Assembly (NCBI GenBank): GCA_000769715.1
Contig: JROS01000028.1
Location: 1-64,000, forward strand
DNA length: 64,000 nt
Direction of reading: 5' to 3'
From: Desulfobulbus sp. Tol-SR
GTDB lineage: Bacteria > Desulfobacterota > Desulfobulbia > Desulfobulbales > Desulfocapsaceae
Made by a program: the position numbers and the translations under genes. The notes below the pieces were generated by a model that worked only from the letters and a program-made list of their open reading frames with translations, made no database searches and was not told where the DNA came from. Positions 25,223 to 34,970 of this stretch are shown one piece after another (within the stretch, counting starts at the first letter, position 1; every line of letters begins with the position of its first letter).

Positions 25223-26006
25223 AAGGCAAATTCATCTACTTCGGTTCGGGTTCGCCTTTCCGCAAGGCTCTCCCCATGTTTCGCGAACCATGATGTTGAC
25301 CGAATTGACCAGCCTTCTGGAATATATGTCAACCACAGATGCCGCTAAAACAGATTATACTCGCGCAATTGTCGAAGACAACTGCCTGGCGAAACGGACA
25401 GAAAAAAATCGGCAGATATCAAAACGATTTTTGGTCGAGCTCTATTCACTTGACCCAGGCAGACTGCTTTTTCGTTCTTTGCTCTTTTTCTGGCAACGAG
25501 ATCCTGCAGGTCGTCCTCTTCTGGCACTTCTCTGTGTGTATGCACGCGACGGTCTCCTTAGGTCCACCGCTAAATACATATTAAACCTTTCTCAGGGAGC
25601 ATCGGTTTCTCGACACTCAATGGAGGTTTTTTTAGACGGCCTTGATCCGGGGCGATATAGCCCGGCGAAGCTTGCCTCAAACGCCAAGAATTTAAACGCG
25701 ACATGGACCCAATCCGGTCACCTCGATGGGAGGGTCAGAAAAGTACGCTCCCGTGCCAATCCGACAGCCGGAAATGTTTCCTACGCTTTGCTCCTTGGCT
25801 ATCTTACAGGTGTCCGGGGACAGGCACTTTTTCAAACGGAATACACCAAGTTGCTTGATTGCCCCTTCGACAAGGCCACCCAGCTTGCCGAAGAGGCCTC
25901 TCGCAAAGGGTGGATTGTGTTCAAACGTGTAGGCGACGTCATCGAGGTTCTGTTCCCGAACTTGATCAATCAAGAAGAAATGGAGTGGCTTCGTGAGCAG
26001 AGTTAA
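25215..26006 (+). CDS. brxA: BREX protein BrxA (DUF1819)
   Basis: The 263-residue product is basic and helical and opens RQIHLLRFGFAFPQGSPHVSRTM. The length, the RTEKNRQISKRFLVELYSLDP segment and the position immediately before brxB identify it as BrxA of a type 1 BREX system. BrxA is a small DNA-binding protein with winged-helix-like ends whose role in phage exclusion is incompletely understood. The ATG at 25215 overlaps the HTH gene, and its stop overlaps brxB by 14 bases. Base composition is lower in GC than that of the flanking chromosome. Confidence 0.87.
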   Translation: MTERQIHLLRFGFAFPQGSPHVSRTMMLTELTSLLEYMSTTDAAKTDYTRAIVEDNCLAKRTEKNRQISKRFLVELYSLDPGRLLFRSLLFFWQRDPAGRPLLALLCVYARDGLLRSTAKYILNLSQGASVSRHSMEVFLDGLDPGRYSPAKLASNAKNLNATWTQSGHLDGRVRKVRSRANPTAGNVSYALLLGYLTGVRGQALFQTEYTKLLDCPFDKATQLAEEASRKGWIVFKRVGDVIEVLFPNLINQEEMEWLREQS

Positions 26007-26544
26007 ACGGCTTATACAGTCCTACAGCAAATACATTTCCGTCCCGTGGCGCGATGATGCCTCCGCTGCACAGCGCGTGATCTTCTGTGTCTACAACGAA
26101 AATGAAGAACGCTGGTTGCGGGCCAAAGTCGATGAATTTGAAATCGTCACCCGACAGGCAGGCCACGCATGGGCCATGTTCGACCTGACGGATACCTTTG
26201 CCATTTGGCTCGCCTCGCAACGGTATGCCAGAAGTTACTTCCAGAAGCCGCACCTGCTCTCCACGCTGCTGCCGAAATACCTCGCTTTCATCACCGAGGA
26301 GTTCGAGTCATTCCTCCAGAAGAACGATATCGGAGCTGATTCCGTCGTTGCGCTCCAGGGCGTCGGGACACTTTTCGGCTTTCTGAAAGTGAAAGAAGTC
26401 GTCGACAAGTTGGCCCCCATGGTCAAGGGGCGGCTGCTGGTCTTCTTCCCGGGCAGCTATGAAAACAACAACTACAGGCTGCTGGATGGCTATGACGGGT
26501 GGAATTATCTCGCTGTACCGATCACTGCGGACAAGGAATATTGA
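25993..26544 (+). CDS. brxB: BREX protein BrxB (DUF1788)
   Basis: The 183-residue protein fits DUF1788/BrxB: an opening IQSYSKYISVPWRDDASAAQRVIFCVYNE-type segment and the ending GRLLVFFPGSYENNNYRLLDGYDGWNYL. The latter resembles the nucleotide-binding-like end of this family. BrxB is required for phage restriction in type 1 systems and is thought to work with BrxC. It lies between brxA (overlap) and brxC (11-base gap). Confidence 0.88.
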   Translation: MSRVKRLIQSYSKYISVPWRDDASAAQRVIFCVYNENEERWLRAKVDEFEIVTRQAGHAWAMFDLTDTFAIWLASQRYARSYFQKPHLLSTLLPKYLAFITEEFESFLQKNDIGADSVVALQGVGTLFGFLKVKEVVDKLAPMVKGRLLVFFPGSYENNNYRLLDGYDGWNYLAVPITADKEY

Positions 26545-26555
26545 ACGAGGAATTG

Positions 26556-29500
26556 ATGATGAATAATCGTGACATTTACCAAAAAGATCCGGCCACCCGA
26601 AAACTGGTCAACGAGGGTGTGGCAAGCGTCAACGACGAGAAGACCAGCCAGGCGCTGGCGGTACTCCGTTACGAACTGGAGACCTTCGTTTGCGACGGCC
26701 AGTATGAAAAAGGGATGGCCCACATCCTCGAGACCTACTTGCAGAACATCGACCAGGCGCAGCAACCGGCTGTTTGGGTCAGTGGTTTTTACGGTTCAGG
26801 TAAATCGCATCTCGTCAAAATGCTCCGGGCGCTTTGGGTTGACACGGTTTTTGAGGATAGAGCTACTGCTCGAGGCATAGCCAGCCTGCCGCAAAGCATC
26901 CGTGACCACATCAAGGAGTTGAGTACCCAGGCCAAACGCCATGGAGGCTTGCATGCGGTATCTGGGACATTGGGCTCGAGCTCTCGTGACAAGTCGGTTC
27001 GAATGGCGCTGCTGGGATTAATTTTCCGATCCGCTGAGTTACCTGAGCAATACCCGATTGCCCGCTTCGTCATGTGGCTCAAGCACGAAGACATCTATGG
27101 CCAGGTTCGCGCCCATGTTGAGCAGAATGGTTTCAACTGGGACGAGGAGTTGGACAACTTTTATGTGGCAGAGGGCCTTCATGACGCTCTGGTTCAAGCC
27201 AAGCCCAAGCTCTTTTCATCGTCCGTATCCTGCGTCGAGACCCTGAACAATCTCTACCCTTACGTTCAGGACATTTCCAGCGATGACATGCTCAAGGCCA
27301 TTCGGCAGGCGCTGACGAAGGATGGCAAATTCCCGCTGACATTGGTTGTTCTTGATGAGGTTCAACAGTACATCGGCGAAGACAGCCAGCGCTCCATCGA
27401 CGTCCAGGAGGTGGTGGAAGCCTGCTGCAAGAACATTGGCGGCAAACTCCTCTTCATCGGCACCGGCCAGACCGCAGTGTCCGGCACCAGCAACCTGAAA
27501 AAGCTCGAGGGGCGGTTCACCATCCGTGTGGAACTTTCCGATGCCGATGTCGATGCGGTCATTCGCCAGGTCATTCTGGCCAAAAAACCTGAAGCGAAAA
27601 AGCCGATCGAGCAAATCATGCAAACCAACCTGGGCGAGATCTCCCGGCATCTGGCGGGCACGACCATCGGCCACAGGCAGGATGACATTCCTCATTTTCC
27701 CCAGGACTATCCGATCCTGCCGGTGCGCCGCCGTTTCTGGGAGAACACCCTCCGGGTCCTGGATCAGACCGGAACCGACAGCCAGCTTCGTAATCAGCTC
27801 AGCATGGCGCACAAGGTCATCCAGGCCAACCTGAGTGAACCTTTGGGCCATGTTGTCCCGGCCGACTATCTCTATTTCGACTCTGCCGACAAGTTGCTCC
27901 AGTCACGCATTCTGCCGCGCAAGGTTCACGAGAGGACGATGAGTTGGAACAAGGGCTCGGAGGAAGAACAGCTCATGGCGCGGGCCTGCGGCCTGGTGTT
28001 TCTCATCAACAAGCTCGCCGGCCAGAACGACGAAATCGGCATTCGGGCTACCATTGATACCCTCGCCGATCTTCTGGTCGAAAACCTTTCTCACGGCAGC
28101 AGCAGCTTGCGCAGCAAGTTGCCCAGCCTGCTCGATACATGCGAGTTGTTGATGAAGGTCGGTGATGAATACCGTATCCAGACCGAAGAGAGCGCGGCCT
28201 GGAGCGATGAGTTCCTGAGCCAGCGCTCTGCCTTGGGAAGCGAAAGCCACCGTATCGAGGCCGAACGCGACGACCGCATCCGCAAAAAATTCGGTGAGAT
28301 GGTACGCAAGCTCTCCCTGGCCCAGGGTAGCTCGAAGGTCACCCGCGATATCTATCCGGTGTTTGACGCCCAGCTTCCCACCGACGCCGATCAGCGCATT
28401 TGCGTCTGGGTTCGCGACGGATGGAGCATTGACGAAAACTCGGTGCGAGCCGATTCCCGCCAGGCCGGGAACCAATCCCCGACCGTTTTTGTGTTCATCC
28501 CCAAACGCTCGGCCGACGACCTGCGCCACTACCTCATCGATTACAAGGCCGCCAGTGCCACGCTGGATAAGCGCGGTGTTCCCAATACCCCGGAAGGCAC
28601 CGAAGCTCGTGCGGCCATGGAGACCACCAAACAAACCGCGGAAGGCAAGATCCGCGAACTTCTGGAAGAAGCCTTCTCCGGATCCCGAGTCTTTCAGGGC
28701 GGCGGCAATGAGATTATTGGGAACAATCTCCAGGAAATGACTCTCGAAGCGGCAGGAAATTCGCTGCAACGGCTCTTCCCCCAGTTTCATACCGCCGACC
28801 ACGTAGGCTGGTCCAAGGTTTATGAAAAAGCCCAGAAAGGCGCTCCCGATGCGCTCAAGGCCGTAGCTGACGAAGGCGAACCCGCCAAAAATCCGGTGTG
28901 CAAAGCCATTCTCGGTTTCATCGCCGGTGGCAAAAAGGGCGCGGACATCCGCACCCAGTTCGAGTCTTCACCCTACGGGTGGTCGCGTGACGCCGTGGAC
29001 GGCGGCCTGCAAGTGCTGTTGGTGGCCGGACTGATCCGGGCACAAGACGAGCGTGGCCAAACCCTCGACCCAAAGGAACTGGAGCGCAAAACCATTGGCA
29101 AGGTGATGTGCAAGGTGGAATCCGCCACCGTCACCACCGCCCAACGCATCCAGATCCGCAAGCTGCTGCAGAAGGTCGAGCTTTCGGCCAAGCAGGGCGA
29201 GGAGTTGGCCTATGTGCCACTGTTCCTGCAGAAAATGCTGGAGCTCGGCGACCAGGCTGGCGGCGAACCACCGAAACCGGCCCGACCGGACACCGCGTCC
29301 CTCGACGAAATCCGCCTCACAGCCGGCAATGAGCAACTGCTTGCCCTCTACAACCGGCGGGATGAACTGGGTACTCGCATCGATCACTGGACCGATCTCG
29401 TCGAGCGCATCGCCAAGCGCTGGCCGAACTGGACCGTGCTGAAACGTCTGATGGCCCACGCCTCCGGACTCCATAATGCCGAAGTCATCCTGGCCCAGGT

Positions 29501-29999
29501 CAAGACCATCGAGCAGCAGCATCAGCTTCTCGAGGAGCCGGACCTTGTCGCGCCGCTGATCGCCAACCTGACCCAGCTACTGCGCGATGAGCTCAACAAG
29601 CTCGATTGTGAATATGCCCGCCGTCACGAAAAAGGCCTCAAGCGTCTGGCAGACGACAGCAACTGGCAGCAACTGGAACCCGAGCAACGTTACGAACTCA
29701 TGTCTTCCCAGTTCCTGCATGAATCCGCCCGACCCAACGTCAAGGTCCAATCGACGAGTGACGTACTGGCCACGCTGGACCACTGCTCCCTGTCGATGTT
29801 TGCCGACCGCGTGGCGGCCATGCCGGCCCGCTTCGAAAACGTCGCCAGCGGTGCCGCCGAACTCTGCGAGCCCGAGGTTCAGTTCGTTCAGGTGCCACGC
29901 CGCACCCTCAAAACCGATGAGGAGATAGACGCCTGGGTCGAAGACGTGAAACAACAACTTAAGGGTGCCTTACAAGCAGGGCCTGTAGTGATCAGATAA
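26556..29999 (+). CDS. brxC: BREX P-loop ATPase BrxC
   Basis: This is the large P-loop protein of type 1 BREX (BrxC/PglY), 1147 residues, within the usual 1100-1250. It opens with NRDIYQKDPATRKLVNEGVASV, has Walker A GFYGSGKSH (residues 77-85) and Walker B VVLDEVQQY (264-272), followed by a long helical C-terminal part. Start codons ATG 26556 and 26559 are adjacent; GAGG at 26547-26550 suits the second slightly better. BrxC is needed for both host methylation and phage exclusion. The next gene begins 14 bases after the stop with its own strong ribosome-binding site (AAGGAGG). Confidence 0.93.
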   Translation: MMNNRDIYQKDPATRKLVNEGVASVNDEKTSQALAVLRYELETFVCDGQYEKGMAHILETYLQNIDQAQQPAVWVSGFYGSGKSHLVKMLRALWVDTVFEDRATARGIASLPQSIRDHIKELSTQAKRHGGLHAVSGTLGSSSRDKSVRMALLGLIFRSAELPEQYPIARFVMWLKHEDIYGQVRAHVEQNGFNWDEELDNFYVAEGLHDALVQAKPKLFSSSVSCVETLNNLYPYVQDISSDDMLKAIRQALTKDGKFPLTLVVLDEVQQYIGEDSQRSIDVQEVVEACCKNIGGKLLFIGTGQTAVSGTSNLKKLEGRFTIRVELSDADVDAVIRQVILAKKPEAKKPIEQIMQTNLGEISRHLAGTTIGHRQDDIPHFPQDYPILPVRRRFWENTLRVLDQTGTDSQLRNQLSMAHKVIQANLSEPLGHVVPADYLYFDSADKLLQSRILPRKVHERTMSWNKGSEEEQLMARACGLVFLINKLAGQNDEIGIRATIDTLADLLVENLSHGSSSLRSKLPSLLDTCELLMKVGDEYRIQTEESAAWSDEFLSQRSALGSESHRIEAERDDRIRKKFGEMVRKLSLAQGSSKVTRDIYPVFDAQLPTDADQRICVWVRDGWSIDENSVRADSRQAGNQSPTVFVFIPKRSADDLRHYLIDYKAASATLDKRGVPNTPEGTEARAAMETTKQTAEGKIRELLEEAFSGSRVFQGGGNEIIGNNLQEMTLEAAGNSLQRLFPQFHTADHVGWSKVYEKAQKGAPDALKAVADEGEPAKNPVCKAILGFIAGGKKGADIRTQFESSPYGWSRDAVDGGLQVLLVAGLIRAQDERGQTLDPKELERKTIGKVMCKVESATVTTAQRIQIRKLLQKVELSAKQGEELAYVPLFLQKMLELGDQAGGEPPKPARPDTASLDEIRLTAGNEQLLALYNRRDELGTRIDHWTDLVERIAKRWPNWTVLKRLMAHASGLHNAEVILAQVKTIEQQHQLLEEPDLVAPLIANLTQLLRDELNKLDCEYARRHEKGLKRLADDSNWQQLEPEQRYELMSSQFLHESARPNVKVQSTSDVLATLDHCSLSMFADRVAAMPARFENVASGAAELCEPEVQFVQVPRRTLKTDEEIDAWVEDVKQQLKGALQAGPVVIR

Positions 30000-30013
30000 A
30001 AAGGAGGCTCAAC

Positions 30014-31051
30014 ATGTTGGAAAAAATTAAATTTGAAAAATTCACAGCCTTCGAAAAACTCGAAGTGAAATTTTCTCCCGGGGTAAACATTTTCGTCGGC
30101 GAAAACGGCACCGGTAAAACCCACATCTTGAAGGCCGCCTATGCTGCCTGTGACATTGCCAAAAGCAAGGGAGGGTTTGCCGAGAAAATCAATAACGTTT
30201 TTTATCCCTCCGGTAAACAGATAGGCCGCTTGGTCAAGCGATCATCAGTGAGTAGCAATGGATCACTGGAGGTTATACGAAGGCTTGATGATGGCAAAAA
30301 GATTGCCTTGCGGCTCTCCCTTTCCAACCACACCACCAAACCCGACAAGGCAAAAATATCCGGTTCTCCAAAGGCATGGACAGAGAGCCCAATGGAAGCC
30401 GCCTATATCCCTGTCAAGGATATGATGGCAAATGCCCCTGGTTTTCGTTCACTTTATGAGGAGCGTGAAATACATTTCGAAGAAATCTATGTCGACATCA
30501 TCCGTAAAGCATTTCTCCCCTTGCTTAAAGGTCCGACGGATAAGCCTAGGAAACAGTTGCTGGAGAGTCTGCAGGAGGCCATGGATGGCAAGGTTGTCAC
30601 GAAAAATGAAGAGTTTTTTCTGCGCAGCAAGCATGGCGAACTTGAGTTCACCTTACTGGCAGAAGGCTTTCGCAAGATGGGTTTGCTCTGGATTTTGATC
30701 CAGAATGGTACCTTGTTGAATGGATCGGTACTTTTCTGGGATGAACCGGAAACCAACCTCAATCCACGCCTGATGAAAACCGTCGTGGGTATTTTGCTCG
30801 AACTCCAGAGGTTGGGTGTGCAGATATTTCTCACTACCCATGATTATGTGATTCTGAAAGAGTTCGATCTCCAGGCGAAAAAGGACGACAACATTCTCTT
30901 TCATAGCTTGTACCGGACGAAGGATACCGGTGAGATTGAAGTGGCATCGACCGATGACTATTTAAAACTCTCACCGAACGCCATCGACGACACTTTTGGC
31001 AGTATCGTTGATCGAGAAATTGAGAAATCAATGGAGGGACTTGGTAAATGA
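30014..31051 (+). CDS. AAA-type ATPase of an embedded two-gene module
   Basis: The 345-residue ATPase is of the AAA_15/AAA_21 (OLD/SMC-like) type. It shows Walker A GENGTGKT (residues 29-36), a combined Walker B SVLFWDEPETNLNP (238-251) and the switch-histidine motif LTTHDYVI (His276). The insert between the two halves of the ATPase is short and lacks a long coiled coil, and there is no C-terminal TOPRIM nuclease. It is not a core BREX gene. It overlaps the next gene (ATGA), a small protein with a nuclease-like signature, so the two probably form an ATPase-effector pair resembling, but not identical to, PARIS (AriA/AriB) or Septu. Its specific function is unknown. Confidence 0.8.
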   Translation: MLEKIKFEKFTAFEKLEVKFSPGVNIFVGENGTGKTHILKAAYAACDIAKSKGGFAEKINNVFYPSGKQIGRLVKRSSVSSNGSLEVIRRLDDGKKIALRLSLSNHTTKPDKAKISGSPKAWTESPMEAAYIPVKDMMANAPGFRSLYEEREIHFEEIYVDIIRKAFLPLLKGPTDKPRKQLLESLQEAMDGKVVTKNEEFFLRSKHGELEFTLLAEGFRKMGLLWILIQNGTLLNGSVLFWDEPETNLNPRLMKTVVGILLELQRLGVQIFLTTHDYVILKEFDLQAKKDDNILFHSLYRTKDTGEIEVASTDDYLKLSPNAIDDTFGSIVDREIEKSMEGLGK

Positions 31052-31575
31052 AGGTCGATGCCGATGGCTTCTCTTTTGATTTTACCAATGCGCTGGATGC
31101 GTTTGTTTTCGACGAGAAAGACAAGACGAAACCCACCTATCACGGCCAGCCAATGAAGGCCGTGGATATCATTGCCGAGTTCCCGGACGCTTACATCTTT
31201 GTAGAAATGAAGGATTTTAACGATCCGGCAGCCTATGACACGAAAGACTTCTCTACCGAAGAGGAACTGAAGGCCAAAAGGGCAGGCTTTAAGTGGTTGA
31301 AAAATTATCTCAAATACAAGTGCCGAGACACTTACCTTTTTCGCCATGCCGAACAAAAGGCCGAGAAACCGATTCATTACATCTGTCTGCTGACCTTTGA
31401 CAATGCCTTGAACACAGCCGTGCGAAAAACGCTTTCCAAGGAATTACCTGTCGGGCTGGCATCCAAACGATGGAAACAGGAACTCGTTAAAAGTTGCCAG
31501 GTGGTGAACGTGGCCAAATGGAATGAAAATTTTCCCAAATGGCCGGTGAGCCACGCTTCAGCCGAGGGGGCATGA
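31048..31575 (+). CDS. candidate PD-(D/E)XK-like effector, partner of the preceding ATPase
   Basis: I do not recognise this 175-residue protein as a named family. Its N-terminal half shows Asp40 in AVDIIAEFPDAYIFVEMKDF, followed by Glu53-Met-Lys55. Asp, then ExK on a beta strand about 13 residues later, is the core pattern of PD-(D/E)XK nucleases, and the residues around it alternate as expected for strands. A helical segment with conserved-looking basic residues (FKWLKNYLKYK) follows. The gene overlaps the ATPase stop by four bases and its own last codon overlaps the pglX start. A nuclease effector is therefore plausible but rests on the motif alone. Confidence 0.65.
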   Translation: MKVDADGFSFDFTNALDAFVFDEKDKTKPTYHGQPMKAVDIIAEFPDAYIFVEMKDFNDPAAYDTKDFSTEEELKAKRAGFKWLKNYLKYKCRDTYLFRHAEQKAEKPIHYICLLTFDNALNTAVRKTLSKELPVGLASKRWKQELVKSCQVVNVAKWNENFPKWPVSHASAEGA

Positions 31576-34500
31576 TGCAGCCGCTGGACAAAACATTAAG
31601 GAACCGACTCGAGCGCACCATCAGGGAGGCGCGGGATATCGCTGAGGACGCCGCTCGTGCCGCGCTGGAACAGCTTGGTGTCGGTGAAGCCGCGCCCTTT
31701 GTCCACCTGAGCGAACAGGACCGGGAACTGCGCCGTAAGCTGCGCGTCCACGGCCGCCAACTTGGTGATTCCCTGAATGGCGGCAAGATCCAGACCATGG
31801 ACTGCCTGAAAGAAGAGATCGCCTACGAGCACTGGCACCGCATGCTATTCGCCCGCTTCCTGGCGGATAACAACCTGTTGATGTATCCCGACCCGGATGA
31901 CCCCGTGGCGGTCACCCTCGAAGAGTGTGAAGACCTTGCCGCCGATGAAGGCGCGGCCAACGGCTGGGAGCTGGCCGCCCGTTTCGCCGCCCGCATGCTG
32001 CCGCAGATATTCCGGCAGGGTTCCCCGGTCTTCCAACTGGTGCTGCCACCGGAGCATCAGCACAAGCTGGAGCGCCTGGTGGCCGATCTGTCGCTGGAAG
32101 TGTTCACCGCCTCCGACAGCCTCGGCTGGGTCTATCAATTCTGGCAGGCCAAGAAGAAGGACGAGGTCAACGCCTCCGAGGTCAAGATCGGCGCACGGGA
32201 GCTGCCCGCCGTCACCCAGCTCTTCACCGAACCCTACATGGTCAGCTTTCTGCTCGACAACTCCCTGGGGGCCTGGTGGGCGGCACGGCGGCTCATCGAG
32301 ACCGACCTTAAAAACGCCAGCAGCGAAGAGGAACTACGCCGGAAGGCGGCGATCCCCGGTGTGCCGCTGGACTATCTGCGCTTTGTGCAGCAGGAAGACG
32401 GCACCTGGACACCGGCGGCCGGAACCTTCAACGGCTGGCCGAAGCAGCTTGCCGACCTGAAGACCCTCGACCCCTGCTGCGGCTCGGGCCATTTCCTGGT
32501 GGCAGCCTTGCTGATGCTGGTGCCGATGCGCATGGAGCGTGATGGTTTTTCAGCCAGGGAGGCGGTGGACGCAGTGCTGCGGGAAAACATCCATGGCCTG
32601 GAACTGGACCAACGCTGCGTGGAGCTGGCCGCTTTTGCCCTGGCGCTGACCGCATGGAAATACCCGAGCGCTGGCGGCTACCGCGTGTTGCCGGAATTGA
32701 ATGTGGCGTGCTCCGGTTTGTCGATCAGCGCCAAAAAAGAGGACTGGTTGGCGCTGGCTGGAGACAACACCAACCTGCGGATAGCACTCGAAGAGCTTTA
32801 CAAACAGTTCAAGGACGCACCGGTACTCGGCAGCCTGATCAATCCCGAAGCGAGCCTGGGCAAGGGTTCGCTGTTTGAAATGAAATGGGAAGACGTTGGA
32901 CCGCTACTCACGAAAGCGTTAGCCGAAGAGAAAGATGACGTAAAAAATGAGATGGGCGTTGTTGCAAGCGGCATTGCTAAAGCGTCTTTGTTAATGATTA
33001 AGGGTTATGATTTGCTTATTACAAACGTACCTTATCTGGTGCGTGGAAAACATAACGATGAGATAAAAAAATATCTTGAAACTCATTTTTCCGACAGCAA
33101 GCATGATCTTGCGTATGGTTTCTTGATTCGATGCCTCCAGTATTTAAATGAATCTGGAAATGCATCTGTAGTTTTACCTGAGAACTGGCTCTACATAAAC
33201 CCTTGCCAGAATTTCAGAAAACGCCTTATTGATAAATATGAACTAAATTCAATAAATCGGCTTGGCCCAGGCGCATTTCAAACGATTTCAGGAGAAGTCG
33301 TCAAAGGGCTCTTGGTGTCTATATGCAATAAAAAACCACTCCCAAGGCATCAGTTTTTTGGGATTGACGCATGGGCAGCACAAGGGCCTGACAACAAAGC
33401 TCAATCTCTCATTTATGATAGGTTGCTATGGGCTGGTCAAGCTGACCAAAAGAAAAATCCGGATTCCAGAATCAGTCTTGCCGAGATTGACGGCGGCGCT
33501 TTGCTTTCAAAATTCGCAGAAGGCCTTCATGGCCAAGGTACATTTGATAAGAATTGTTATGTATTCCAGTTCTGGGAGGTTCAGTATTTCCATGATATTT
33601 GGGAACCACAACAGTCAACACCAAATAAAAGAGAACTTTCGGATTACGGTGCTTCACAGATATTTCGGTGGGAAAAAGGAAAGGGGCTCCTATACAGTTT
33701 CATTCAACAGAAAAAGGAGACTGGTTATACATCTGGAAAATGGAAAGCAGGTGTTAACATTTGGGGAAGCTCTGGAATTGCTGTATCAGGTATAGGCTAC
33801 TTGTATATTAGACCTTATCTTGGAAAAGCATTTGATGAAAATATCGCCGTAATACATCCTCGAAATCAGATAGACCTCCCTGCAATAAGCCTTTTTGTTG
33901 AATCTGACGACTTTCAGAGGCAACTTAAGCAGATAGATAGTAATCTCAAGGCGAGTTGCAATACGCTTGTAAAGGTCCCGTTTGATTTAGAACATTGGGA
34001 GTCGATTGCAAAAAATGCTTACCCTCAGGGTCTGCCAAAACCATGCTCCCAGGATCCCTCTCAATGGATCTTCCATGGTCACCCCGCTAATAGTAGGGAT
34101 ACTCTCCAAGTCGCCACTGCCCGCCTCCTCGGCTACAGCTGGCCTGCCGAACTGGACCCGAACATGGAACTGGCTGACGAGCAGCGCGAATGGGTCAAGC
34201 GCTGCGCGTCCCTGGCGAGCTACGCCGATGATGACGGCATCGTCTGCATCCCGCCGGTGCGCGGAGAGGCTTCGGCGGCCGACCGTCTGCTGAACCTGCT
34301 GGCCGCCGCCTACGGCGATGCCTGGTCCAATGACACCCTGGCCGCGCTGCTGAAGAGCGCCGATCACGCGGGCAAAACACTGGAGACCTGGCTGCGGGAG
34401 AAGTTCTTCACCCAGCACTGCAAGCTGTTTCAGCACCGTCCCTTCATCTGGCACATCTGGGATGGCCTGCAGGGCGGCTTCGCGGCCCTGGTCAACTACC

Positions 34501-34955
34501 ACAAGCTCGACGCCAAGCTGCTGGAGACCCTCATCTACACCTACCTAGGCGACTGGATCAGCCGCCAGAAGCAGGACATCGCAAGCCACGTGGACGGCGC
34601 CCAGGAGCGTCTGGCTGCCGCCGAGACCCTCAAGAAAAAGCTGGAGCTGATCCTGGAGGGCGAAGCGCCCTACGACATCTTCGTGCGCTGGAAACCACTG
34701 GAACAACAGCCCATCGGCTGGGACCCGGATCTCAACGACGGCGTGCGCCTCAACATCCGCCCGTTCCTCACAGTGCCCGATGTCGGCAAGAAAGGCGCCG
34801 GGTGCTTATGCGACAAACCCAACATCAAGTGGGAGAAAGACCGGGGCAAGGACGTGGAATCCGCCCCCTGGTACCACAAGTTCAATGGCGACCGCATCAA
34901 CGACCACCACCTGACCCTGACCGAGAAACGTGCCGCATTTGAGGCGACGGAATAA
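31572..34955 (+). CDS. pglX: BREX adenine-specific DNA methyltransferase PglX
   Basis: PglX marks host DNA by N6-adenine methylation so that BREX ignores it. The 1127-residue protein has an N-terminal helical domain, SAM-binding motif I DPCCGSG (residues 300-306) and a motif IV of the form TNVPY (484-488) where NPPY is usual. A long target-recognition region and a helical C-terminus complete it. Starts ATG 31572/31575 overlap the previous gene; GAGGGGG lies upstream. The segment from about 32,920 to 34,110 is visibly more AT-rich than the ends of the gene, suggesting that the recognition part was exchanged by recombination. The length is normal for type 1 PglX. Confidence 0.92.
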   Translation: MMQPLDKTLRNRLERTIREARDIAEDAARAALEQLGVGEAAPFVHLSEQDRELRRKLRVHGRQLGDSLNGGKIQTMDCLKEEIAYEHWHRMLFARFLADNNLLMYPDPDDPVAVTLEECEDLAADEGAANGWELAARFAARMLPQIFRQGSPVFQLVLPPEHQHKLERLVADLSLEVFTASDSLGWVYQFWQAKKKDEVNASEVKIGARELPAVTQLFTEPYMVSFLLDNSLGAWWAARRLIETDLKNASSEEELRRKAAIPGVPLDYLRFVQQEDGTWTPAAGTFNGWPKQLADLKTLDPCCGSGHFLVAALLMLVPMRMERDGFSAREAVDAVLRENIHGLELDQRCVELAAFALALTAWKYPSAGGYRVLPELNVACSGLSISAKKEDWLALAGDNTNLRIALEELYKQFKDAPVLGSLINPEASLGKGSLFEMKWEDVGPLLTKALAEEKDDVKNEMGVVASGIAKASLLMIKGYDLLITNVPYLVRGKHNDEIKKYLETHFSDSKHDLAYGFLIRCLQYLNESGNASVVLPENWLYINPCQNFRKRLIDKYELNSINRLGPGAFQTISGEVVKGLLVSICNKKPLPRHQFFGIDAWAAQGPDNKAQSLIYDRLLWAGQADQKKNPDSRISLAEIDGGALLSKFAEGLHGQGTFDKNCYVFQFWEVQYFHDIWEPQQSTPNKRELSDYGASQIFRWEKGKGLLYSFIQQKKETGYTSGKWKAGVNIWGSSGIAVSGIGYLYIRPYLGKAFDENIAVIHPRNQIDLPAISLFVESDDFQRQLKQIDSNLKASCNTLVKVPFDLEHWESIAKNAYPQGLPKPCSQDPSQWIFHGHPANSRDTLQVATARLLGYSWPAELDPNMELADEQREWVKRCASLASYADDDGIVCIPPVRGEASAADRLLNLLAAAYGDAWSNDTLAALLKSADHAGKTLETWLREKFFTQHCKLFQHRPFIWHIWDGLQGGFAALVNYHKLDAKLLETLIYTYLGDWISRQKQDIASHVDGAQERLAAAETLKKKLELILEGEAPYDIFVRWKPLEQQPIGWDPDLNDGVRLNIRPFLTVPDVGKKGAGCLCDKPNIKWEKDRGKDVESAPWYHKFNGDRINDHHLTLTEKRAAFEATE

Positions 34956-34970
34956 CATTAGGGCTTCTCC

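Noticed and set aside
30014-31575. ATPase pair as PARIS (AriA/AriB)
   Set aside because: The partner lacks a visible TOPRIM/DUF4435 pattern and is smaller, with a D...ExK signature instead.
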